From: an uncultured Dehalococcoidia bacterium
GTDB lineage: Bacteria > Chloroflexota > Dehalococcoidia > Lucifugimonadales > UBA3495
Length of the DNA: 64,000 bases
Direction of reading: 5' to 3'
Assembly: GCA_951813535.1 (NCBI GenBank)
Contig: OX638345.1
Span: 4,313,944-4,377,943 of the forward strand
Shown here piece by piece: positions 49,079-56,181 of the stretch. How positions within the stretch are numbered: position 1 is the first letter of the stretch; every line of letters starts with the position of its first letter. The notes beneath the pieces were generated by a model. That model searched no databases and was not told where the DNA came from. It saw only the letters and a list, made by a program, of their open reading frames with translations. Both the position numbers and the translations under genes were made by a program.

Positions 49079-49981
49079 CTACTTCGCCGGCACCGGAAGC
49101 CCCGCGACGTTGATCGGCACGCTCCCCACGGTGTTCCGGCTGGTGAAGTACAGCGTCTTCCAGTCGGCCCCGCCGAAGCACAGGTTCGTCGTCGCCGGCT
49201 GCCCGTGCACCACGATGCCCAGCGTCTCGCCGCCCGCGTTCATGATGTGCAGCCCGCCCGTGCCGCCGCAGTAGACGTTGCCCTCGGTGTCCACCTTCAT
49301 CCCGTCCGGCACGCCCTCGCGCTCGCCGAGTAGGTCCTTGAACACCCGTTGCGTCGCCAGCGAAACCGTCCCGTCGTCCTGCACGTCGAAGGCGCGGATG
49401 ATGCCCTTCCGGGAATCGTTGACGTAGAGGATGGTCTCATCCGGATTGAAAGCCAGTCCGTTGGGAACCACGAAGTCGGCTACCAGCTGCGTCAGCGTCC
49501 CCAGGTCGGCCGATAGCCGATACACGCCGGAGATGGTCTGCTCCCACTGCTCCCGCGGCCGTCGGAAGGTCCACGGGTCGGTGAAATAGATGCTGCCGTC
49601 CGATTTCACCACCACGTCGTTGGGCCGGTTCAACTGCCGGCCCTGGAACTGGTTGGCCAGCACCGTGGTCGACCCGTCGTGCTCCAGCCGGCTGATCCGC
49701 CGGCCGTCGTGCTCCGCGGCGATCAGCCGACCCTGCTGGTCGCGGGTCAGCCCGTTGTGCCGGTTCACCGGCTCGGCATCTACGGTCACGCCCGAGCCGG
49801 GCGTGTACCGCATCCGCCGGTTGTTGTGGATGTCGCTGAACAGCAGGTAGCCGCCATCGCTCCACCACAGCGGGCCTTCCGCGGGGCCCTCCCCGCCTCC
49901 GAACCCCGATCCATGCTCCTCGATGGGCGCGTCGGTGTCGATGATGGCGTCCAGGGCTGAGGATAGCTTTTCGATTGGCAT
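49079..49981 (-). CDS. SMP-30/gluconolactonase/LRE family protein
   Basis: This 300-residue beta-propeller starts at ATG 49981 with AGGAGG 7 nt upstream. Landmarks are FGGGEGPAEGPLWWSDGGYLLFSDIHNNRRMRY, NRHNGLTRDQQGRLIAAEHDGRRISRLE, LNRPNDVVVKSDGSIYFTDP, VVPNGLAFNPDETILYVNDS and VPDGMKVDTEGNVYCGGTGGLHI. The metal-binding E, N and D residues of the family are in place. It likely hydrolyses a sugar or other lactone; the exact substrate is unknown. It lies alone on the minus strand between repeats. Confidence 0.93.
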   Translation of the reverse strand: MPIEKLSSALDAIIDTDAPIEEHGSGFGGGEGPAEGPLWWSDGGYLLFSDIHNNRRMRYTPGSGVTVDAEPVNRHNGLTRDQQGRLIAAEHDGRRISRLEHDGSTTVLANQFQGRQLNRPNDVVVKSDGSIYFTDPWTFRRPREQWEQTISGVYRLSADLGTLTQLVADFVVPNGLAFNPDETILYVNDSRKGIIRAFDVQDDGTVSLATQRVFKDLLGEREGVPDGMKVDTEGNVYCGGTGGLHIMNAGGETLGIVVHGQPATTNLCFGGADWKTLYFTSRNTVGSVPINVAGLPVPAK

Positions 49982-50117
49982 AAGTGCGCCTCCTGGTTTG
50001 TCGGATGTGTGCAGCGGTAATCCAGCGATGCCTCGGTAATCCAGCGATGCTTCGGAATTCGCGGTCAAGTCACCTTCAGGATGTGCCAAGACGCGCGAGT
50101 TTCGACCCACCGCCCCA

Positions 50118-50504
50118 TTACCCGCCGGTTAGCTCCTCTGCTGCGTCGATATATTCGATGGTCTCTCGGATGCGCCGTTCCGTGTCCGGACCGCATATCC
50201 CGTCGTAGAAGCACGATCCATGCAGGTAGCTGATCCGTGTGAAGTACCGGCCAACCAGCGTCTCCGCGTTGCTCGAGGTCCTGGACAACGCCAGCAGTCC
50301 CTCAGTGGTCATGGCAGTCGTCTCCGGCTCTTGGCCGGCGCCGGCCAGGATCAGCGCGTCCGTCGCTCGTTTGGTGGCGCGCCACGCCTTCTCGGCTGCA
50401 TCCCGGATGTCGCCCTGTTCCAGGCGCTCGAGCGCCTGGGCATGGACTTCGCGGGTGTCGGTGAATAGAGCGACAACCCTGTCCCGGGCCGAAACCGTTG
50501 TCAC
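50118..50504 (-). CDS. HEPN/PaREP1-like small helical protein
   Basis: This 128-residue protein is best started at GTG 50504, 9 nt after AGGAGG; the ATG at 50513 abuts that site. The helical sequence SARDRVVALFTDTREVHAQALERLEQGDIRDAAEKAWRATKRATDALILAGAG resembles HEPN-type or PaREP1 proteins (A.EKAW.A...A). The C-terminal part has an HGSCFYDGICGPDTERRIRETIEYIDAAEEL segment. The HEPN RNase motif RxxxxH is not apparent, so nuclease activity should not be assumed. Confidence 0.6.
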   Translation of the reverse strand: MTTVSARDRVVALFTDTREVHAQALERLEQGDIRDAAEKAWRATKRATDALILAGAGQEPETTAMTTEGLLALSRTSSNAETLVGRYFTRISYLHGSCFYDGICGPDTERRIRETIEYIDAAEELTGG

Positions 50505-50602
50505 GAGTAGCATCCTCCTGCTGGGGTAGCTCCCGCCGCCATTGTATGCCCGCCAATCGGGCCGCGCAAACCACCCGGGTACCGGCGCCAGCGCCACGCA
50601 GC

Positions 50603-50740
50603 CTCACGCGTACCCGGTTTCACCGGAACCGTCATTGCGAGCGAAGCGCGGCAATCTCGTGATGGCAGCCAGGGTCTCTTGCCGCAACGAGATCGCCACG
50701 TCTCTGCGCTCCTCGCGATGACAAACCGGGTACGCGTGAG
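50603..50740. repeat. 138-bp palindromic element with GTCATTGCGAG core
   Basis: CTCACGCGTACCCGGTTT (50603-50620) is the perfect complement of the sequence at 50723-50740. Within lies a GTCATTGCGAGCGAAGC / GCTCCTCGCGATGAC pair and a GGCAATCTC / GAGATCGCC pair. The inner motif is the well-known GTCATTGCGAG repeat of many bacterial genomes; here the flanks are also complementary. It fills the gap upstream of the permease gene. Confidence 0.75.
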
Positions 50741-50912
50741 CGTGCGTCGCCAGACGTCTGCGGGACGACGCACGATATCTGTCCCCAACCATGTTGCGCG
50801 ATTGACACTCGGGATAAGATACTTGCGTTCGCATAAGGTCGGATACCGACTACTTAACACCTTCCCAAATCGGGACGACGATAACGCCACACATGTATTT
50901 GGAGCGCGACTC

Positions 50913-52652
50913 TTGGCTGCATCACCAGTGAATGAACACATCCGCTACGAACCGGACGAACATCCCCCCGCTCTGTTAACCCTCGGGGCCGGCTTCCAGG
51001 CCGCCCTGCTCATCATCGGGGGGATTGTTCTGGGCGTCGTCATCGTCTTCCGCATCGCCGATCAGCCCGCCAACTACATCGCCTGGGGCGTCTTCGCCGC
51101 CCTCCTCATCAGCGGGATCACCACCATCCTCCAGTCTGCCCGCATCTGGCGCATCGGCGCTGGACACATCCTCATGATGGGCACCTCCGGCGCGTTCTTC
51201 GCCGTGTGCGTCGCCGCGCTGATCCAGGGCGGCCCGGCGTTGATGGCCAGCCTCGTCGTCGTGTCCGCCCTCTTCCAGTTCGCCTTGGCCGCCCGCCTCT
51301 CCGTGCTGCGCAGCGTCTTCACCCCGGTGGTGTCCGGAACCGTGATCATGCTCATCGCCGCCACCATCATGCCCATCGTGTACGACATGCTCAGCGACGC
51401 TCCGGAAGGCACCACCTCCTTCGCTCCTCCCCTGGTCGCGGCGGTCACCATTCTGGTCGTCGTCGTCCTCGTCCTGCGCGCCCCGGCGTCGTGGCGGTTG
51501 TGGTCCCCCGTCGCCGGCATCATCGTCGGCTGCGCGGTATCCGCCCCCTTCGGCATGTACGACGTCCAGTACGTCAAGGACACCCCCTGGTTCGGCGTCC
51601 CCTTCGGCGCCTGGCCCGGCTTCGACTTCACCCCCGGCGTCGAGTTCTGGGCCCTCCTGCCCGCCTTCATCGTCGTCACCTTCGTCGGCGCCATCGAGAC
51701 CATCGGCGACGGCGTCGCCATCCAGCGCGTCTCCCGACGCCGTCCCCAGGCCACCGACTATCGCGTCGTCCAGGGCGCCCTCAACACCGACGGCGTGGGC
51801 AACCTCCTGTCCGGCCTCGCCGGCACCCTGCCCAACACCACCTACTCCACCAGCATCTCTCTCGCCGAGGTCACCGGCATCGCCGCCCGTCGCGTCGGCA
51901 TCGTGATCGGCGTCATCTTCATCGTCCTGGCCTTCTTCCCCAAGGCAACCGCCCTCCTCATCGCCATCCCTTCGCCGGTTGCCGCCGCCTACGTGGGCAT
52001 CCTCATCGCCCTGCTCTTCGTCCAGGGTTTGCGCATCATCGTCCAGGATGGCCTGGACCACCGCAAGGCCACCGTGGCCGGCGTCGCCTTCTGGGTCGGC
52101 GTCGGGTTCCAGAACGGCGTCATCTTCCCGGATCTGCTCGGAGAGGGCTTCCTCGGCGTCCTGCTCGGCAACGGCATGACCTCCGGCGCAATCGTCGCCG
52201 TGGCGCTCATGGCCTTCGTCGAGTTCAGCAAGCCCCGCCGTCGCCGCCTCCGCGTCCCGATCAACGACGACACCCCCCAGCAGGTGGACGACTTCCTCCG
52301 CACCTTCGCCTCGCGCATCAACTGGAACCAGGTAGCGTCGGACCGCCTCGCCGCCGCCGGCGAGGAGACCCTGGTCATCCTCTCGCAAGGCGACGACGAC
52401 TCCGAACCGGACGATTCCCCCCGCCGGCTCACCGTCAGCGCCCGCCGCGAAGGCAGCAACGTGGACCTGGAGTTCATCTCCTCCCTGGAGGGCGAAAACG
52501 TCGAGGACCGCCTCACCTACCTCAGCGCCCTGCCCCCGGTGCCCGACGACGGCGAGGTCTCCTACCGCCTCCTCCGCCACTACGCCTCATCAGTCCGCCA
52601 CCAGAAGTACCACGGCCTCGACGTCGTAACCGTCAGCGTCGCCGCCGCCTGA
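50913..52652 (+). CDS. NCS2 (uracil-xanthine permease family) transporter with C-terminal extra domain
   Basis: This 579-residue protein has 12-14 hydrophobic segments over residues 20-460. It shows NCS2 landmarks: GTSGAFFAVCVAALIQGG, RSVFTPVVSGTVIMLIAATIMPI, IVVTFVGAIETIGDGVAIQRVSRR (containing the substrate-site Glu-Thr) and GVGNLLSGLAGTLPNTTYSTSISLAEVTGIAARRVG. It likely moves purines, pyrimidines or related compounds with H+. The last 110 residues are not part of the transporter: VDDFLRTFASRINWNQVASDRLAAAGEETLVIL, RLTVSARREGSNVDLEFIS and YRLLRHYASSVRHQKYHGLDVV resemble a degenerate GHKL/anti-sigma-type domain. Start is probably TTG 50913 (GGAG 8 nt upstream) or GTG 50928. Confidence 0.85.
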   Translation: MAASPVNEHIRYEPDEHPPALLTLGAGFQAALLIIGGIVLGVVIVFRIADQPANYIAWGVFAALLISGITTILQSARIWRIGAGHILMMGTSGAFFAVCVAALIQGGPALMASLVVVSALFQFALAARLSVLRSVFTPVVSGTVIMLIAATIMPIVYDMLSDAPEGTTSFAPPLVAAVTILVVVVLVLRAPASWRLWSPVAGIIVGCAVSAPFGMYDVQYVKDTPWFGVPFGAWPGFDFTPGVEFWALLPAFIVVTFVGAIETIGDGVAIQRVSRRRPQATDYRVVQGALNTDGVGNLLSGLAGTLPNTTYSTSISLAEVTGIAARRVGIVIGVIFIVLAFFPKATALLIAIPSPVAAAYVGILIALLFVQGLRIIVQDGLDHRKATVAGVAFWVGVGFQNGVIFPDLLGEGFLGVLLGNGMTSGAIVAVALMAFVEFSKPRRRRLRVPINDDTPQQVDDFLRTFASRINWNQVASDRLAAAGEETLVILSQGDDDSEPDDSPRRLTVSARREGSNVDLEFISSLEGENVEDRLTYLSALPPVPDDGEVSYRLLRHYASSVRHQKYHGLDVVTVSVAAA

Positions 52653-52809
52653 GCAACGCCCAAACGTCCGTAGTTCCTCATGCGAGAGGCATTGATAACG
52701 CAAGGTCGAATGATGGTTCGCCCCTTCCACTCCGTCGGCACGTCCCATCAATCCTGTCAATCCATGCCAAAAGCTCACGCCTACCCAACTTGATGACGAC
52801 GGGAGCAAA

Positions 52810-52929
52810 TTTACATCGATGAACAGGATGCCGACAACGCTGGCTCACCGCTCTGCTTATGGCACCGTGCAGGGTGCGGGGCGTTCCAGCAATCAACTTA
52901 ATCCTGTCCATCCTGTTCATCGATGTAAA
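52810..52929. repeat. ACATCGATGAACAGGAT inverted-repeat pair
   Basis: A 21-bp sequence with core ACATCGATGAACAGGAT at 52810-52830 is perfectly repeated in inverse at 52909-52929, 78 nt apart. Such arrays of ACAGGAT units are a known dispersed bacterial repeat; the strict inversion suggests a cruciform-forming or MITE-like unit. Confidence 0.65.
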
Positions 52930-52949
52930 AGACAAAATCGGTACGGGTG

Positions 52950-53070
52950 AGGCCGAGGAGATTTCGCTACTCCGATTCTGGGGTAGCTGGAGCATAGATC
53001 GATCAACGGACTGACGATGTTCCCAATCCGATTTGCCCACAAATTCTGCTTTTCCGGGCAGGTCGGGTCG
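52950..53070. repeat. Left copy of a diverged ~120-bp inverted repeat
   Basis: ATTTCGCTACTCCGATTC (52961-52978) is the exact complement of 54603-54620, and looser similarity continues for about 100 bp (CCGATTTGCCC and CCGGGCAGGTCGGG against their counterparts). Together the copies bracket the membrane-protein gene at 53408-54214. Confidence 0.5.
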
Positions 53071-53407
53071 GTGAAAACTTTCTGTCCGGGTAGCGAACGA
53101 CGTTTCGCGATTTTCAAGTCCCGCTGGTGCTAACGATCACCGATTCCAGCATCGGGTGCTGCTACAACAACGAGCATCGCTCTCGCGGCCTGAGACGGTA
53201 TTTTTACGGCCCTACGTAGCATCCCGACGAATCCCGGTGAGCGGCTCACCGGGTGTCTGGGGACGCTCCGGCCGTGTTATGCCGCTATGGCAGATTTTTG
53301 ATGTGCATCGAGAACAGTTGGTGGCGACGGACATGCCGGGTATCGCGTTGCCGAAATATTGTGTCAGCACGCCCCTCCTCTAACCGAACGGAATGTGTCA
53401 AGCCGCG

Positions 53408-54214
53408 TCAGTTGGGCGCACGGGAGTCACCGGTTCCCGTTAGGTCATGCTGAACAACTGACAGCGATATGGTGAGGCTGTCCGTAATATCCGGCCTGGT
53501 GGCCTCGGCGGCGCCGCGCTCGGCTGCCTTCACCAGCGAATATATTTTTTCACCGGAGGGCGGAGTTGCCATCTGGACGGTCACGACGATTTCAATGGTG
53601 TCGTTGTCGTAATAGGTCACGCTGTCCTGTACACCGTCCTCTGCCATCACCGCGAAATGCGCTCCGACTACCGCTTCATCCGCCTCCCGCCTGGTGAACC
53701 CCGGGTCTCTGCCGGTTTGTAGGCTGACCTCAACGTGAGGGTTTTCAGACTTGAATTTGTCGATGGCCTTCCGGGCGTTGCCGGAGATGGAACCAGAAAA
53801 CTTGATCCAGGCCGATGACCCACTGGTGATGGCGGTATCAACGACGCTGTCGGGGTCGTCGTCCTCGATGACCGTTACCATCATCGAGAAGTCGTCGCCC
53901 CAAGCATGACGCGCGATGGACTCATCGAGCGTGATGCCCTCCTGATTCGCGATGAATTGCAGGTCGTTCAATTCGGCGAGGCTGTTGATGCTGGGGTGTT
54001 GTCGGATCAGCGCAGCCGCGTCGTGGGGGGTCAACGTCGCCATGTTGTGGTGGCTCGCCACCGTTTCGCCGTCGCGGCTGGGGGCGGCCGCCATCGTCAC
54101 GATTGCGACCACGACCGCGATCACGCCCAGAATGCCGCCGCCGTAGGCGAGCCACATGTACCAGCGGGTCCAACGATTTTTTGGTGAGCCGCGTCGCTCA
54201 TTCTCGGTCATCAT
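53408..54214 (-). CDS. Single-pass anchored exported protein of unknown function
   Basis: This 268-residue protein starts at ATG 54214, with AGGAGG 7 nt upstream; the frame to 54280 is spurious extension. A positively charged N-terminus (SPKNRWTRWYM) and one membrane helix (YGGGILGVIAVVVAIVTMAA, about residues 23-42) place the rest outside. The outer part has a helical HDAAALIRQHPSINSLAELNDLQFIANQEGITLDESIARHAWGDDF segment and a mixed alpha/beta tail that ends with TDSLTISLSVVQHDLTGTGD. No family is recognised. It is flanked by inverted copies of a diverged 120-bp repeat, hinting that it may have arrived as a cassette. Confidence 0.7.
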   Translation of the reverse strand: MMTENERRGSPKNRWTRWYMWLAYGGGILGVIAVVVAIVTMAAAPSRDGETVASHHNMATLTPHDAAALIRQHPSINSLAELNDLQFIANQEGITLDESIARHAWGDDFSMMVTVIEDDDPDSVVDTAITSGSSAWIKFSGSISGNARKAIDKFKSENPHVEVSLQTGRDPGFTRREADEAVVGAHFAVMAEDGVQDSVTYYDNDTIEIVVTVQMATPPSGEKIYSLVKAAERGAAEATRPDITDSLTISLSVVQHDLTGTGDSRAPN

Positions 54215-54423
54215 CTGGAAGCCTCCTACGGAGCCGCGTCCCATACGAGAACGCGCCGCAGATCCGAGCAAATTGGCCATGCCGCCATTTCATCAACGGG
54301 AAGGGTTCCAGCTGGCGCCATACCATCCACCGTCACTAACCTCGTCGACTACCCGGCACGCCAATGGACGCAATCTACACCCTGGAGTATCGACAGCCAA
54401 TCATGTCTCATATGTGGGAAAGG

Positions 54424-54458
54424 AAAATGCCCGTCTCAGGGCTTGATTCGGGCATTTT
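54424..54458. terminator. Bidirectional terminator-like hairpin
   Basis: AAAATGCCCG (54424-54433) and CGGGCATTTT (54449-54458) form a perfect 10-bp stem with A/T runs on both sides, the classic shape of a bidirectional intrinsic terminator. On the minus strand it would end transcription coming from the gene at 54777-55154. Confidence 0.75.
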
Positions 54459-54499
54459 CGGAGCATCCCGCGACGTTAGTCCCGGGCAGGATTTCCGGA

Positions 54500-54630
54500 T
54501 CAGGCGTTGCCCGAAAACCCGGCAATACCCGGAAATTTCAGGCGTTTGGGCCGATTACGGATTCCGTCAGTACATTAGTCAATGTCCGCCGCGTCAGCCG
54601 CGGAATCGGAGTAGCGAAATTCCTCGCCGG
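54500..54630. repeat. Right copy of the ~120-bp inverted repeat
   Basis: GAATCGGAGTAGCGAAAT (54603-54620) is the exact inverse of 52961-52978. Upstream, TTGGGCCGATTACGG and CCCGGAAATTTC correspond loosely to the left copy. Confidence 0.5.
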
Positions 54631-54776
54631 CCAAAGCCAGCATCCGGGCTGCTCGTCTATCAAACATCTGAGCCTCCAGACGTGGTGCGTATCCACGCGC
54701 CGCGTTCATGTAGTGGTTTGCGTCTCGATGATCGTATTAAGGACGCACAACCGCTCGCGGGTCGCGCTTCTGGTCG

Positions 54777-55154
54777 CTAGGCCATCTCATCCTCCTTTGT
54801 GGCCTGTAGTGAATCCCGGTCACCCCCGTTCGGGCGCACCCAGCAATAGACGCCTGAGCCGATGATGCCAAGCGTCCCGGCCCCGATGCAGATGAAGTAC
54901 CAGTAGAGCATCGCCTGATTCGCGAACGACGTGTGGGAGGTGTATATCTCTAACAACACCACGCCACCGATAAACGCGATCACGTACGCGCCCACAATGG
55001 ACATCATGCCCATGAGTGCCATCTGTACTGTGTTGCCACGAAACCATGCCACGGTCATGGCCAAAATCGTGAGCGCGACTCCGAACAGGACCGGGCCGAC
55101 GAAGATGGCGAAAATGACTGCCTTGAAATGCTCCCCTACGAACGTTACGGGCAT
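54777..55154 (-). CDS. Three-helix small membrane protein
   Basis: This 125-residue protein starts at ATG 55154 with AAAGGAGG 6 nt upstream. Three transmembrane helices are evident (about residues 12-36, 45-70 and 82-105: AVIFAIFVGPVLFGVALTILAM, MALMGMMSIVGAYVIAFIGGVVLLEIY, LYWYFICIGAGTLGIIGSGVYCWV). The cytoplasmic tail is charged. No family is recognised. Confidence 0.7.
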   Translation of the reverse strand: MPVTFVGEHFKAVIFAIFVGPVLFGVALTILAMTVAWFRGNTVQMALMGMMSIVGAYVIAFIGGVVLLEIYTSHTSFANQAMLYWYFICIGAGTLGIIGSGVYCWVRPNGGDRDSLQATKEDEMA

Positions 55155-55210
55155 GACTGGCCTCCTTTGCGCCTGTGGCTGAAACAGCGACGGAGTTTAC
55201 CGTCTGCTAT

Positions 55211-55357
55211 GTAGTGCCTCAGTTTGAACCTGCGGAGGCGCGGTCTTCACTGAGCGTCTGTCTGCAGGGGCGGGTAGTGTCTCAGTTTGAACCTGCGGAG
55301 GCGCGGTCTTCACTGAGCGTCTGTCTGCAGGGGCGGGTAGTGTCTCAGTTTGAACCT
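55211..55357. repeat. 63-bp tandem repeat, two copies plus partial third
   Basis: GTAGTGTCTCAGTTTGAACC starts units at 55211, 55274 and 55337; the first two are full (one base differs) and the third is cut after about 21 bp. Each full unit also contains GCGGTCTTCACTGAGCGTC. The start looks like an IS end, but no transposase is adjacent. Confidence 0.85.
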
Positions 55358-55404
55358 GTGATGCCAGATCGGGCCGTTTTCGGACCTGTGCTACGTTTAT
55401 GTCC

Positions 55405-55436
55405 AGACCCCGCAGGTCGTCCCTGCGGGGTCTTTT
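55405..55436 (+). terminator. Strong intrinsic terminator, plus strand
   Basis: AGACCCCGCAGG-TCGTC-CCTGCGGGGTCT is a perfect 12-bp stem followed by TTT. The orientation is plus, yet both neighbouring genes are on the minus strand, so its cognate transcript is missing or non-coding. Confidence 0.8.
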
Positions 55437-55569
55437 GCGTGGCGCCCCAGACGGGCCGGGGACGCCAGCGATGGCCCATACAAGCCGTCGGCATTCTGCC
55501 TGCAATGTATTGCACAGGGCGTGCTCGGAGTGGCCGTCGTCACCAACTGTTGCGGCAGGTCAGCACGTC

Positions 55570-56148
55570 CTAGCCAATCAGGACCACGAACACGCTCACC
55601 ATCGCCAGGAACATCGCCACCGGGATGAATGCTATCAGCAGCAGCAGTCGGGTAGTCACAAAGGTCAAGAACCAAACGGCGCTGCACAGAGCGAATATGC
55701 CGCTCAGGATCACCAACGGCCCCGTTACGATCACGTAGGTCAGAAGCCACGAGAACCTGACAAACGTCGGCAGCAGCAATGTGACGGCCATCGGGACAAC
55801 GGCGAACAAACCGGTCCCTGACAGCAGCATTCCCCACAGCGCCACGACACGAGCGTTCGTGACCGGCCCCGTCGGCATGATGCGGGTCACTATGACTGAT
55901 GCCGGCACCGTCAGGCACGCGGTTAGGATCGCCAAAGCCAAGAAGGTGATGGTGCCCGTGCCAATGGTCAATCTCATCAACAGGTTGAAGCCAGCAAAAA
56001 TGAAGCAGCCCGCGCTCACGCCAATGTCCATGGACACCAGCAGTGCGGCTGCTTTCTGCCTGCGGGTCAGGCCAGGGCGGGCCCTGACGTACGATACGGA
56101 TATGCTGGCCACCATGAGTGCGACCAACAGCACGATGAGTGTATTCAA
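55570..56148 (-). CDS. Polytopic membrane protein of unknown function
   Basis: This 192-residue protein is best started at TTG 56148 (GAGGGA 8 nt upstream); the open frame to 56394 merely runs through the end of the IS1380 element. Six hydrophobic segments are seen: LIVLLVALMVASISVSYV, AALLVSMDIGVSAGCFIFAGF, ITFLALAILTACLTVPASVIV, VVALWGMLLSGTGLFAVVP, FSWLLTYVIVTGPLVILSGIF and TRLLLLIAFIPVAMFLAMVS. No family is recognised. Confidence 0.65.
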   Translation of the reverse strand: MNTLIVLLVALMVASISVSYVRARPGLTRRQKAAALLVSMDIGVSAGCFIFAGFNLLMRLTIGTGTITFLALAILTACLTVPASVIVTRIMPTGPVTNARVVALWGMLLSGTGLFAVVPMAVTLLLPTFVRFSWLLTYVIVTGPLVILSGIFALCSAVWFLTFVTTRLLLLIAFIPVAMFLAMVSVFVVLIG

Positions 56149-56181
56149 ATCATGTCCCTCGTGACGTATGTCGGGCCCGCT

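Larger units (their letters stand above)
52653..53407. other. 755-bp gene-free region with inverted repeats and a hairpin
   Basis: No ORF here has coding character. It holds a 21-bp inverted-repeat pair (52810-52830 and 52909-52929), a left copy of a 120-bp repeat (52950-53070), and a perfect hairpin CCCGGTGAG-CGG-CTCACCGGG at 53233-53253. Confidence 0.6.
54215..54776. other. 562-bp region with a terminator-like hairpin and repeat copy, no gene
   Basis: No credible ORF is seen. A strong hairpin lies at 54424-54458 and the right copy of the 120-bp repeat at about 54500-54630. The plus-strand frames at 54364-54865 have no ribosome-binding site or coding pattern. Confidence 0.6.
55155..55569. 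other. Gene-free region with a 63-bp tandem repeat and terminator
   Basis: 415 bp without a credible ORF. It contains the 63-bp repeats (55211-55357) and a plus-strand intrinsic terminator (55405-55436). Confidence 0.6.

Noticed and set aside
50976..52580. 534-aa minus-strand open frame rich in Asp/Glu/Gly
   Set aside because: It is antisense to the NCS2 permease and has repetitive acidic composition.
55211..55357. Possible CRISPR-like repeats
   Set aside because: There are only two full 63-bp head-to-tail units with no spacers or cas genes.
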